64,000 nucleotides of DNA from Paroedura picta (Eukaryota; Chordata; Lepidosauria; Squamata; Gekkonidae): assembly GCF_049243985.1 (NCBI RefSeq), contig NC_135373.1, forward strand, positions 8,291,501 to 8,355,500. The letters run 5' to 3'. Position numbers and translations under genes: made by a program. Below, piece after piece: positions 10,734 to 23,400 of the stretch. The notes beneath the pieces are model-generated. The model had not been told where the DNA came from and did no database searches. It saw only the letters and a list, made by a program, of their open reading frames with translations. The stretch's first letter is position 1; each line of letters begins with the position of its first letter.

Positions 10734-11109
10734 GTAGGTGTCCTGCGTGGAAGTAACACAATGCTTGGAATACGCCTCTAGCTCCAGACAAGTTCACTTC
10801 ACTGCAAGGGATAGTTCCCACGTGGGTTTTCAACACGGGTTTTCCACACCACTTACCTGGGTTTTCTACACCTTTCCCCTAGTCAAAATATCACATGACT
10901 GAGTTGCATCACATTGCTTGATTTCTTACCCCTGTAAGAAGGAAACCTGTAGGAGGGGTCCAAAACATGGCGAAAGAGTGCCATCACATCATGAGGCTGT
11001 TTGGCTGGAAGTTGTCAAGTGGGTCATTTGCCAAGGTTTCTTCATCTCCTGAACGGCCAGGAAAGGAGCTGGGAACCCCCCTCAACCACGCAACATTCAG
11101 AGAAGATCT

Positions 11110-11915
11110 CTAAGTTGCATCTGTCCCAGTGGGAGTCCATTCTAGCCCTTGACCCACTTTGCGGTGCCTCTGGAATCTAAAGGAGCCGTCTCCCTGGAGC
11201 ACTTGTGGGAGAGGAACATGGAGTTGAGACTCCAAGCCCTTTGTCATTCCCACCCCCCTGTGGTAGGGACGAGATCTACTGTAACCCTCTAGGAGCAGGG
11301 GAGTCAAAGTACAAGAAAGGAGGTTCTACTTAAATACTGGAAAGCATATTCTGACAGTGAGGGCTGTTTGTAGACAGAATATGCTTCCTCAGAGGGTGGT
11401 AATATTTAAATATATATATATATTAAAAATTCCCATCCATTTGGCAAACCCTTCCATGCTCTCCTTAGGCTGTCCCCACTCCAAATCTCCAGGAAATTCT
11501 CATGTTGGAGCTGGCAACCCTATTAATCCTATTTCAGTGGCTGATCTACAATTTAAACCGTTCCAAGGAACTAAGTGGGGGGGGGGGAAGGGTTTCCTGA
11601 ACTTCTATTGGTTTTAACCCTCTTTCACCAGGTGTGCCAGCTGTACATTTACCTGTAGATATCTGACCTGGTCATGTGACAATACCAGCAAAAACCAAAA
11701 CGATTAGGGATCAAATCAATTTTAGAAAGATATAAACAGTCTATTATAAGAGCTCAAGTGTTCAAAAAACATAAAAGGATATCTATTTGGCACACATAAA
11801 ACATCTAAGGGCATAGACCAATAATGCCAAAATGTTTAGACGTTGAGCTAATTTGGTTCCATCTAACACATCTTCACCAGAGGCTAATTGTTCAGATGCA
11901 TGTAGATATTTTGTT
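11110..11915. other. No gene seen
   Basis: This is unique-looking sequence beyond the end of the cassette duplication, with a short TA run near 11,410 and a G run near 11,578. No splice-bounded coding segment was found on either strand. Confidence 0.4.
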
Positions 11916-12345
11916 TTTGTTGCTGTTGTTGTTAGGTGCAAAGTTGTGTCCGATCCATCGCGGCCCCATGGACAATGATCCTCCAGGCCTTCCTGTCCTC
12001 TACCATTTCCCAGAGTCCATTTAAGCTCGCACCGACTGCTTCAGTGACTCCATCCAGCCACCTCATTCTCTGTCGTCCCCTTCTTCTTTTGCCCTCAATC
12101 GCTCCCAGCATTAGGCTCTTCTCCAGGGAGTCCTTCCTTCTCATGAGGTGGCCAAAATATTTGTTTCATCTTCAGGATCTGGCCTTCTAAGGAGCAGTCA
12201 GGGCTGATCTCCTCTAGGACTGACCGGTTTGTTCGCCTTGCAGTCCAAGGGACTCGCAAGAGTCTTCTCCAGCACCAGAGTTCAAAAGCCTCCATTCTTT
12301 GACGCTCAGCCTTCCTTATGGTCCAACTTTCACAGCATGCAAACA
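11916..12345 (-). mobile_element. RTE/BovB LINE 3' fragment
   Basis: Minus-strand frames give the BovB ORF2 C-terminus: ELWCWRRLLRVPWTARR, later EKSLMLGAIEGKRRRGRQ and RMRWLDG. A frameshift separates the two parts. The 3' end is a TGTTGTTGTT tail, as usual for the family. BovB is abundant in squamates and known for horizontal transfer between reptiles and ruminants. Confidence 0.9.
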
Positions 12346-12769
12346 CAAATAACACATTTTGACAATTTTCAACACTAAAATTTATTTAGTCTGTTATGAC
12401 TAGTTCTGGTCCAGCAGGGTGTTCATAGTAGCATCCTCAGCCAGCAAATATTTGATTCAGGCCAAGTCAAGGAACAACAGGAGCCCCTCCTTGGGCTACA
12501 CAGTAACATCGTGCAAACCTATCCCCAGAGGCGGTTTGCTGTTTGCCGGGCCGGGGGGGGGGGGGGAATTATGCCGCCTCCTTGTCTGTTTTATAGGGTG
12601 TTGCTTGGTTTTTATCCGGGTGTTATCTGTATGTGTAACCTGCCATGAGTCTCTGGAGAGCGGAGGGCTAAAATTTAAGTAATAAATAAGTAATTAAGTA
12701 AGGATACATACAAACAAAGAAATAAATAAAATATTTTTTATTCCTCCCCTGGCTATTGGTGAATCTTTC

Positions 12770-12995
12770 TATGTGCTTCTCTGAGGACAGGTCCAAAATG
12801 AGAGTTCTGGTGGAACTTTCTGCCCAATGAGATCTGGGCCTCTTGGGGCCTTCGACAGTCTTGCAGGGCCTGTAAGACAGAGCTGTTCTGCCAGGCCTAT
12901 GGTGGAGGCCAAGAAATAACATCTAAGTCTGGCCTTATGTGTTGTGAGCCCCCCTGAGCGCCCTGGGGAAGGGCAGCATACAAACTGGAAAATAA
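12770..12995 (+). mobile_element. L2-like LINE 3' tail
   Basis: It contains the recurrent end segment (LQGL-K-T-E-L-F-C-Q-A equivalent) followed by a non-coding tail and AAATAAATAAAC. Strongly 5'-truncated. The preceding G run at 12,548-12,566 and the AT-rich bases 12,360-12,540 hold nothing I can call. Confidence 0.6.
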
Positions 12996-12999
12996 ATAA

Positions 13000-15900
13000 A
13001 CAAACCCAATGGATTTATTTATTATATTTATATACTGTCTTCCTCTGAGGCTCAGGGCAGTTTACATGGAACTGGAGAGAACAAGTACAGATGACATGAT
13101 CAACTGAACAATAGTGAAAGAGTCATAACAGCAGAACAGTAACAGAATGGAACAAACATGGTGAGAACATCCAATTTTAATTGTAACATACTGATGGCCC
13201 CGTAGGATGGACATATCGCTAGTGGTTCTCATGGGAGGGAGGCTCAGGGGCCAATGGGAAGTGACTGACCTCAACCAACATTTAAGATTTATATTTTGCA
13301 CAGTGGTCCTTTTACTACCCAAATGCTTCCTGTTTATTCCATGTCTGCCCAGCAGTTCAGAGGTTCTGCACACATTCAGGTACCCCAGGGGATCTGTTCT
13401 GAACGATAAATGTGGGAGTCCTACACTTGAGTACTGTGCTGTTCAAGCATGAGGCATTTCTGCCAGATCGCAAGGGAGGGACATATGGGTTTAGGTGGTG
13501 CAGAAAATCTGATTTTTTTAAAATTGCATTTGGACTCCGAAACAGTGAGACGGAATGAGGTGCTCTGGAAAAGTGGCACCTTCCAGGGGCAAAGGGCCAA
13601 TGGGTGTTGGTGCTGTGCTGTGTGTGTGTGTGTGTGTGTGAAACATTAGGATATATAGTAAGGTGACCAGATTTTAACATTGGTAAAGCGGGACACCATT
13701 ACCCGGGGGGGGGGGGGTTCTTGATTAAAAATTTGGTCTATATGGAGCAACAAAAAGTTTCATAGAACGCATCGAACGCAAAATGCGCGGCGTTGGGGCT
13801 GGTAGGATTCTGCTACTGTTCTAACTTGTATATATATGTGTGTCTGTGTGCGTGTGTGTGTGTTTGTATTAATTTTTTTTGAGGGGGTGTTCTGCAGTTC
13901 AGTTTTGGTTCTCGGTTCCTTAGAGCTGCGGGCAATAAAGAGCTGAAATGGACTCCCAGTGTCCTGGCCTCAGAACCTACAGATTTAACAGGAAGCACCT
14001 GGAGATTTGGGGATGGAGGTGGGATGGGCAGGGACCTCAGTGGGGTACAATGCCATACAGCCCACCCCCCAGAACATCCACACTCCCAACCACGACACCC
14101 AGCTGGCTTGAGAGAAGGCAAATTGGGAGTTAATGGTTGGGAGGATTAGGAGTGTCCTTTCTGAAAACTGGGGAAATGATTGGGTTTAATGGGTATAGCT
14201 TTTCCTGTCTGTCAATCCCTCAGAAAAATACCAACTTTAGAATCGGATTTCTGCACATGTTCAGAGGCTCGAAGAAGCAAACATTTCAAAACAGAAAGTG
14301 GCAACTCAGCTCAGAGAATGACCCACTAGGTCAGGCCACTTTTTCCTGGCCCAAGATGTTATATGGCCACCCTACACCATAGATGGAGCTTCAGATAGTC
14401 CTTGGCAGGGTCTGTGCACTGCCAGGTTTAGAGTGCTGGCCCCATTTCCCATGAAGTCCCCTCCAAACCGGCCATTTTCTCCAGGGGTGTTGATCTCTGC
14501 AGTCTGGAGATGAATTCTCATTCTGAGGGATCCCCAGGCCCCACCTGGAGGCTGGCATCCCTGTTTGGGCCAGAAAAAGCTAACCCCCTTGCTGAGTTAG
14601 AAATATTGCCTGTTAATGATTTCATTACATTGTGTGTACCCCCCCCTCCCATTTCCAAATGTTACTCTGTGTGATTGGATGAGGTTGGGCCCTCTTTCTC
14701 TGGGACAAGGAGGCTCCAGGGTGTTCGGAGCTTTCCTCTACCCACTACAGGCCTTGCTACAGAGGTCCAAGTGCTGTTGGCAGGGAGTCCCATGAGTGAT
14801 CGGACTTCCTGAGGTTCGGGCCTCCCTAGGGCAGATTTCAGAAGGCAGGGGAAGATGCTCTCCCGGCTGAGAATGGTGGGGATCTCCAGGGCGCCTCTGG
14901 ACTCTGTGGGCTTTGGTGCAGTCCGCTGACTGCTAGGTCAGGCTCCCTCTCCCATGCTGCGCCAACCCTCCCATGGGGAGGTAATAAAGCTGTGGCCATG
15001 TTTATACCCAACATTGGTGTGTCGTGTCTTATTCCAGCACATAATGGGCTCCTGCAAGTCAATAGACTTTAGCATGGGAGTATATTCACAGAAGCAGGTA
15101 ACCAAGATTCTGAGGACCTTTAGCTTTGTCAGCTGTTCTTCATAGAGTATCTCCGGGCCTTTCTGAAACTCTGCATTCAGCTCCCTCAATTATGTGTTTG
15201 GGATAACCCCCATCTTGGAATTGGCCCCTTAAAGTGCTCCCTGCAGAACTGAAATCAGCCATACTGGAGGTGTGACATTTCAACCTCAACATCTGCCCCA
15301 AAGATGTCCTGGATGGTGAGACCTATAATGGAGTCGTGAATTCTAGGCCACACTCTTCCTACAAGGCTTAATCTTGAGTGCCAGATGTACATCCAAATAA
15401 AGGGACAAGTCCAGAAAATCAATAGGTTCTTGGGTACCATTCAAAGTAAGAGGAAAAGGCATCCAAAGGCAACATCCATGTTCCTTTTGGGTTGAAATGG
15501 AGAATTAATATCAGCCGCAAGGCTAGACATGCAAATTCCTTGCCTTTAAAGGCAGAACATCATTGGAAACTGGCCTCAACCATGTTCCTTCCATGTGAAA
15601 CAAAAATTATCTCCTTGCAACTGGCCAGAAGAGGGAAAAATGCAGCCATCTCAGAAACTGGCCAGATGGCCCTCATATGTGCTAGTTCTGTGGGAGATTG
15701 TGACGGTTGGAATTGCAATCAACAAGTGATCTGCTGAAGTCAACTTTGAAGGGTTGTTGTTAAGCTATTAAGCCAGGCTTTCTCAAACAGGGTTTTGTGA
15801 AACCCTGGGGTTTCTTGATGGAAGGGTTTCCCAAATGGGTGAGAATTAGTTTTTAATATATTTGTTAATAGGTTATTGGGTGACTAGAATTAAAGCCCAT

Positions 15901-16060
15901 TTATAACATTGGGCAAATTACCGGCCGGGGAGAAGGGTGGGTGGGCGCCGAATGTGACGGGTGGGATCGGCTCATGAAAGGCACGGGTGGCGGCGACCGT
16001 CAGGGGTTGAATGTATTTCATCTGCATCTCCCAGGAATCCCCAAAACTCCTATTGCAGCT
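13000..16060. other. Repeat-rich stretch, no gene seen
   Basis: It holds a (GT)n run at about 13,617-13,641, G runs near 13,707, pieces of the common inverted-ended repeat (about 13,960-14,060 and 14,450-14,570), and a partial hAT end (CAGGCTTTCTCAAACAGGG near 15,773). I found no phase-consistent exon. Confidence 0.45.
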
Positions 16061-16069
16061 GCTTGGGTC

Positions 16070-16655
16070 ATCACTGGCACACATTGGAGAGCCCACATCC
16101 AGCCTGTGCTGAGGCAGCTGCATTGGTTGCCTATGCTGGCCCAGATCAAGTTCAAGGTCTTGGTGTTAACCTTTAAGGCCATTTGCAACTTGGGCCCTGC
16201 CTATCTAAGGGACCACTTGTCTCCTTATGCCCCCAACAGAGCACTTTGTTCTGCAGGTACTAATCTAATAGAGATACCTGATCCCAAAGATGCATGCCTG
16301 GCCTCAACCGGGTCCAGGGACTTTTCAGTCCTGGCCCCGGGCTGGTGGAATGAGCTCCCAGGAGAGCTGAGGACTCTGACGGAGAAATCACAGTTCCACA
16401 GGGCTGAAAAATGGAGCTCTTCCACTAGGTCTTTGGTTGAGGTCAGAGCCAGAAGCAATGGGGACCCTTCCTCAGGTTACGTAATAACATCGAGCATACC
16501 CCACCCTGGGAGGTGGATGGCTGCAAGATGGGGGGAGGGATTCTACCGTCAATCTTGTTTGACCCTCTTGATGTTTTGTTGTTTTGTGATGGGATGGGGT
16601 TTTGTCATGTTTATATTGTACCCCATCACGAGTCCCCAGAGAGTGGCAGGCTACA
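16070..16655 (+). mobile_element. L2-like LINE 3' fragment
   Basis: The frame includes RAHIQPVLRQLHWLPML, FKVLVLTFKAIC and SVLAPGWWNELPGELR, the conserved C-terminal text of this LINE group. It ends directly in the compound microsatellite at 16,661. Confidence 0.85.
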
Positions 16656-16660
16656 AAACT

Positions 16661-16857
<197 letters not shown>

Positions 16858-17256
16858 ACTTTCTGTTGCCCCCATCACCATGACCTCATGAAAGGAGGGC
16901 TCTACCCCCAGCATGCCGTTCGGGAGGTCTTCCTACAGCTGCCAGAATATGCCAGGAGCCACACTGCCCCCAAATTGTACTCAGTTCACCTGGAAGGCAC
17001 CCTTTTGTGTAGCGATCCCCTGAGCCTCACCTGAGGCAGCCTCAACTGACAGTCGCTGGTAAGTCAGAAGTTTAGTCTTGCAGCCTTAATCCATAACAAC
17101 CGTAATGAAAAAAGTAAAACAAACAAGTGTGTGCAGAAACAGTAATTCAATTTAAATTCAGACTAAACATTAATAAACAAAAACCTTATAACATTAATAA
17201 GAAACCTTAGAACATTAATAAAAAACCTTAGAACATTATTAAACAACCTTAGAACA

Positions 17257-17447
17257 TTAATAAAACACAATATTGAATCTATTTACGGGGCTATTGACAA
17301 AAAGCATTTTGAGAGAGTTCTGTACAAATTGGATGTTCAGTCTGGGCTGTTGCTGGGCTGCCGCTTGAGCGCGCAGGGCATGCACTTCCCGTCTTAATGC
17401 GCGCAAGCCCTGCGAGTTTCTGGCCATGCGGTTCTCCATGGCTGAGA
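17257..17447 (-). CDS. Terminal exon with stop codon
   Basis: The acceptor is CTTTGCAG. Two bases complete a Val codon from the preceding exon, then 62 codons and TAA. It reads SAMENRMARNSQGLRALRRE, then an Ala/Gln-rich helix, and ends NSPVNRFNIVFY. The heptad-like spacing of hydrophobic residues in the first half suggests a coiled coil that continues from the previous exon. I did not find a clear minus-strand AATAAA just downstream. Confidence 0.6.
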
Positions 17448-20400
17448 CTGCAAAGGAAGGGAAAACAGGAATGCTTGAGACTCCTCTGGCCAATCAAATG
17501 GCCCCATGGAACACAGAGGGCGGGATGGGGAGCCACTTACCTCTGCCCAGCACACGCTGCTCCACTGAGCCCAGAGCGGAGATCAGCTGCAGGAGGTCCT
17601 CTTTCGTTGCTATGTCCCTCTCAGGCCCTGCAGGGGAGGACACTGAAATGAGGACACTGGGCCCATCTGTGCACGGAGCACTTTGCTTGCTCACACATGC
17701 TGGGTGTTTTCTTGTGGGAGTGGAGATGGAGTCACTTACTAGAGCCTCCGGCCTGCCCCTGAGGTCCTGCTGGCTCCTCTGCAGCTGGGACAGGAATCCC
17801 TGTGGTGGATGAAAGTGGCCAGAGTCAGTTGGACAATCCACAACCCACTGCAAAGAGCCCCTGGGGAGTTGGGAGGGAGCAGCGAAGGGGCTAAATCTGC
17901 AGGTGACACGAGGTTGTTCGGGGAGGACTGTGAGGTGCTCCAGAGATCTTTCTCACAGGTGGGAGAGAGAGCAACAATGGCCAAGGAGGTTCAAGGTGGG
18001 CCAGGGCAAAGTCCTGCATACTCTTGCCAAAAAGCCTAACTTAGAACTATACGTTGAGGGAGTCCGAAGTGGGATGGAAGGATCTCGGAGTCTTGATAGA
18101 GAACTCCCTGAAAAGGTGTGAAGGCAACTAAAGAAAGGCCAGTGTGGACCAGGGGATTATTTGGAAGGGGACTGAAACAAATTTCCCCCCTGTCCTAATC
18201 TATGACATGGCTTCATTTGAGCACCATGTACAGTTTTGGTGATTAGACCTCAGGAAACGTATTGTGGCATTGAAAAGGGGCAGGAAAGGGCAGGTGGAAT
18301 GATGGAGGGGATGGAGCACTCTCCCTAGGAAGAAAGGTGAAAGAGGTCAGGGCTCCTTCCCTTGGAGAAACAAGGATTAAGGGTCACGGGACAGAAGGGG
18401 ACCAATAAAATTGCTGAGCAGCAGGAAGTCCTTCTTCACCCAAAGAGGAATTGACATGTGGAATTTCCTGCCACAGGAATTGGGGGTGGCTCTAAGCATC
18501 GGCAGCCTCTAGAGAGATTGGAGTAGAGGCCCAGGAGTGGCTCTTCCCCCCAAGGTATGGGTGGAAGGCTCTATCTGGGGAAGGGAGGCTCTTCCTCCTT
18601 GGTGCTTCGTGGGCCACAGTGGGAGGGTCCCACTGGAGGACCTCCTGATGGCACCTGGGGTTTGCCCACTGCCACCATGAGCTTTAGATCTGAGGAGCCA
18701 TGGGCCTGATCTAACATGCCTTCTCTGATGTTCTCTTCTTCCAAAGCTCTGTTCAAGGTACTTTTGTACATTTTGTGCCTGGTAACCCTCTAAGGCAGGG
18801 GTCCTCAACCCCCGGTCTGCGGCCCGGTACCGGGCCGCAAAGGCCATGGTACCGGGCCACCAGCGGCCGCGCCTGCCTCCCCCCCCCCGCAGTGAGAAGG
18901 GGGGAAGAGGCAGGCACGTCCACCGGCACGCCAGCGACGCAAATGCGCATGCGCGTTTACGTGCAGCTATGGCGGGCGGCTCTCTTCCACCCTCGGAGGC
19001 GGTCCCTGACTACAAGAAGGTTGGGGACCGCTACTCTAAGGCACAGGTGCATTTCGCAGGAGGGTGGCTCTTTGGGAGAGTAAAAAGAGCCTCCACATGG
19101 ACCAGTCTCTATCCTAGAGAGTGCACCTTTACTGGGTTGTTAATAGAGGCCAATGTGCCTTGGGGTGCATGAACTCTCAGGCTTCCTCCTCTCCTCTCCC
19201 CTTCCTGGACATTACAACCGATCATGAGGTGTCCATTGGCCTGATGTGCATGGTATTGGTTTAAATTCTGGGTTTCCTTAGGGGCTGGTTTCAAAAAGGA
19301 AGGTGAGTTCTTTGGAGGGTGGTCAGTGGGCTTGCCTTCTTGGTTGCTACATCTCTTACCAGCATGCTCAGCTGTGGGGCCTCCCTGTTCCCTCTCCGGG
19401 GCCAGTTGTTCCTTTGTTTTGTCTTCATTGTCTGCAGCCCCCCTGCCTTGGCTATCTCCTTCCATGTTGAATGGCTGTGAGGGAGGAGCAAAGAGGATAA
19501 ACTTTTCAGTGCCACAAAATTCTTAGCACTACAAGCCCAAAGGAGACCCTAAGAAGGGGAGGCAACTGCTGAATCAGAACCCCACAGAGCTCCAAGAGAC
19601 CGCAGAGGGCCATCCGAACTAGCCCCCTTCCCATGTCTGGGGGAATTAAATTCACCCAAGCCAGTCTCCCGCAAAAGAGTTGGCCACCCTCCGAGGCAGC
19701 CCCCTCCGTTCACAAACAGCCCTCCCTGCCAGAAAATGATCCCTGATACTGAAGGGGAAACTCCTTCCCCGCTATTTGAAGCCCCCGTTCCCAGTGCAGG
19801 ACTCCTAGTCCACACACGTTGGAGAACACACCTTCCAGGCGTGTCTGCCGCTGAATTTTCCTGTGCAAAACACAGACTTATCTGGAAAGTGCATTGAAAA
19901 TGCTTTGTCCAAGGTGTGCAGAATCGGCGCTTGACTCTACAGCTGCAGCAAACAAGTGCCCCCCCCTCCTTCAACATGCCTCCCTTTCACGTAGTTGAAC
20001 CCAGCTATCCTATCAGTCACCGACCTCTGTTAAGGGCAGCCGCACCTCCTGTGGCTGAGCCCAAGGATGGCCTTGGAGACCCCTCTCTTGGAAGCCGGGG
20101 ACCCTTCAGGACAAGGGCATGGCCTTAAACTCAACGATTCACAACCAGATGTCCCTGCCAAGGTGAGTGGGGTCGTGGCTGCCTGTGCGGTCTGGCTGCC
20201 CTTCCTCTCCTCCACTCCTCCTCCACATGCAGCCAGCCGGGTGACCATGGACTAGTCACAGAGAGAACTGTTCTCTCAGAGAAAGCATGGGGATGGAAAC
20301 CTTGGTAATGGGGGCTTCTTGAATGTGGCACAAAACTTTAGACTATACAAACAACTGGAAAGGGGAGAGAATCCTTGGTGGGAAACAGGGGGCAACTCTA

Positions 20401-23400
20401 AGCCATCTTTGTGTTAAGATTGAGAGCGGTGTCCTCTGATCTGGAGAGCTGGGCTTGATTCTTCAGTCCTCTTACACATGCAGCCAGCTGGGTGTCCTTG
20501 GCCTACTCACAGTGCTGTCAGAGATGTTCTCACAGGGCTCTCTCACCCCCACCTACCTAACAGGGCTTTTGTTTTGGGGAGAGGATGGGAAGGGGATGGC
20601 AAGCTCCCAGCAGTCTGTGGAAATGTCAGTCCTAGTTCGGCCCTTATAATTGGCTTGAACAGATGAGGTGACATTCAGGGGAAAACACTGCCTAGTAGTA
20701 TCCCTTCGACCCAAATAGCCATCCATTATAGATGCTGTTTCCCTTTGAACCTGGGTCTACCTGTTGTCCTTGGTTTCTTTCTCTAAGGAATGGGGGATCT
20801 TTCGAGGTGTTACTCACATCCACATGTTGGCTGCTTGGCCCTGCAGTGTCCTCCGATAGTGGAGTCCTTCCATCTGATTCTAATATGGGCCTGGGTGGAT
20901 CGGGACACAGCTGATCAATCTGTGAAAGAAAGTTTCCACTTGTGGTCGGGAACAGAGTCTTTGGATTACTCCAAACACAAATTCAACCCGTCTGTTCCCA
21001 ATCCTTCCCCTAGCTTTCAAAGGAACGTAATAATTTCAGAAGATCTACTTGTGTGAAATGGGGGATCTTTTGAGGTGATACTCACATCCACATGTTGGCT
21101 GCTTGGCCGTGCAGTGTCCTCCGATGGTGGAGTCCTTCCATCTGATTCTAACATGGGCCTGGGTGGATCGGGACACAGCTGATCAATCTGTGAAAGAAAG
21201 TTTCCACTTGTGGTTGGGAACGGAGTCTTTGGACTCCTCCAAACACAAATTCAACCCGTCTGTTCCCAATCCTTCCCCTGGCTTTCAAAGGAACGTAATA
21301 ATTTCAGAAGATCTACTTGTGTGAAATGGGGGATCTTTCGAGGTGTTACTCACATCCACATGTTGGCTGCTTGGCCCTGCAGTGTCCTCCGATGGTGGAG
21401 TCCTTCCATCTGATTCTAATATGGGCCTGGGTGGATCGGGACACAGCTGATCAATCTGTGAAAGAAAGTTTCCACTTGTGGTTGGGAACTGAGTCTTTGG
21501 ACTACTCCAAACACAAATTCAACCCGTCTGTTCCCAATCCTTCCCCTGGCTTTCAAAGGAACGTAATAATTTCATAAGATCTACTTGTGTGGAATGGGGG
21601 ATCTTTCGAGGTGTCACCCACATCCACATGTTGGCTGCTCGGCCCTGGATCCTCCTCTGATGGAGTCCCATAATTTTCTTCTAATGTCGGCTCTGCTGGA
21701 TCGGGAGTCGTTTCATTTCCTGCAGATCTGGGCATTTCAGGCTCCTGCCACAGCTGATCAATCTGTGAAGGAAAGTTTCCACTTGTGGTTGGGAACGGAG
21801 TCTTTGGACTACTCCAAACACAAATTCAACCCGTTGCTCCCAATTCTTCCCCCGGCTTTCAAAGGAACATAATAATTTCATAAGATCTACTTGTGTGGAA
21901 TGGGGGATCTTTAAAGGTGTTACCCACATCCACATGTTGGCTGCTTGGCCCAGCAGTGTCCTCCAATGAAGATGGAGTCCCATAATTTTCATCTAATGTC
22001 GGCTCTGCTGGATCGGGAGTCCTTTCATTTTCTGCAGAACTGGGCATTTCAGACTCCTGCCACAGCTGATCAATCTGTGAAGGAAAGTTTCCACTTGTGG
22101 TCGCGAACGGAGTCTCTGGACTCTTGTCCAGAACTCTCTGATAGGCCCCCTTTCAAGTCTGAGACTAGGAGAAACCACAAAGCCCTTTTCTCCCAACAGT
22201 CAACGGAGTATTCATCCCCGGGGGGGGGCAGCAACCTCTGGCTCTCTGGATGTCCATGAAGTGCATGGCAGGGGCTCATGGTAATTGTAGTCCATAGACA
22301 TGTGGAGAGCCTCAGCTTGGCCACCCCCTGCAGGATGCCGTTCCCTGACCTTCCTAGGAAGTCTCCCATCCGGGTCCTAATCAGGGCTGTGCTTCTGATG
22401 AGGTCAGGCTAGCCTGCCCCTCCAAGTCATGGTCTGGCCACGGTACTAAAAATACAACTTAGCTACTCAGAAAGCTCCCCCCTTTCCAGGTTATTCCCTG
22501 GTTATAGGGTTTTTTAAGTTAACCGTCATATTTATAAACTATCCTGTTTAAACTATTGCCATGATGAACTTCTAGCCTGACTGCATTGGACTGTCTAGTC
22601 CAGGGGTAGTCAAACTGCGGCCCTCCAGATGTCCATGGACTACAATTCCCAGGAGCCCCCTGCCATGGACATCTGGAGGGCCGCAGTTTGACTAACCCTG
22701 GTCTAGTCCTTCCAATTCCCAGCCCCTGGTCCCGACCACCAGGTTGAGAACCACTGATTTAATCTATCTCCACACTACCTGACCCCAACCTCAGCCACCT
22801 CCCAGGTGTTAAGGGAAAAAGAGGCCGGATTGGCGGCTTCTGTAGGCTTTGACTCTTGCTTTTCATCTCTCTGCATCCAAAAGGAACTTTGTAGAGATTA
22901 CCAATAAATCAGTTTCCCTGAGTCTTTTCAGTAGTTGCCGGCCCTCTTTCATCCTCTTTCGACGCTCCAACTTCTCTATTCTCTGTTGCTTCTGAATCTG
23001 AAAGAGTTATCATGGGTCAGGAATTAGAGTGTTCAGATCCTGACTTTTATACTTATTTGAAACAGTCTTATCCCTTTTTATCAGGGGCTTAAAAACTCCT
23101 GAGAAGTAGCCCTCAGGGAAGGTCCTGAAACCTTGGTCCTTGGATCTCTGCTTCCTAGAATGTGTAACGCTTCTTCAGTCACCCCACACCAAACCGCAGA
23201 GTGCTCTTCGATCTTTTGTTGTCTTCATACATAGTTTGCATTTCTCACAGGGGCGCAAGGCAGATCTTGCATGTCCTCATTCAGCACTGGTGACCCATGC
23301 GCTTCAGTTGTTGCCATTGATGAATCTCAATTTTCTGGACCCTGGTTGTCCCCCTGGCCCCTTCTCCATCTCTTGACCTGTTTTCTATGGATTGAAATTG

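Larger units (their letters stand above)
1..11120. repeat. Duplicated host cassette, copy A
   Basis: This stretch aligns collinearly with 33,760-54,260 in the same orientation, interrupted by copy-specific insertions. Anchors seen by eye are the exons at 31-81 and 33,799-33,849, the transmembrane exons at 2,578-2,677 and 36,044-36,143, a pair of CR1 tails (5,880-6,150 and 38,870-39,150), a shared block at 7,000-7,860 and 50,030-50,920, and the Siglec-type signal exon. Similarity fades after about 11,120 here and 54,260 in copy B. The left limit is the window edge. Confidence 0.85.
20788..22110. repeat. Tandem array of five exon-bearing units (about 270 bp)
   Basis: Units start with GGGGGATCTTT-type text at about 20,790, 21,058, 21,330, 21,597 and 21,901. 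Three are 267-271 bp and very alike; the fourth and fifth are more diverged, and the last two exons are longer. A sixth unit stands apart at 25,135-25,460. Each unit holds one IDQL exon with its acceptor and donor on the minus strand. Confidence 0.9.
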
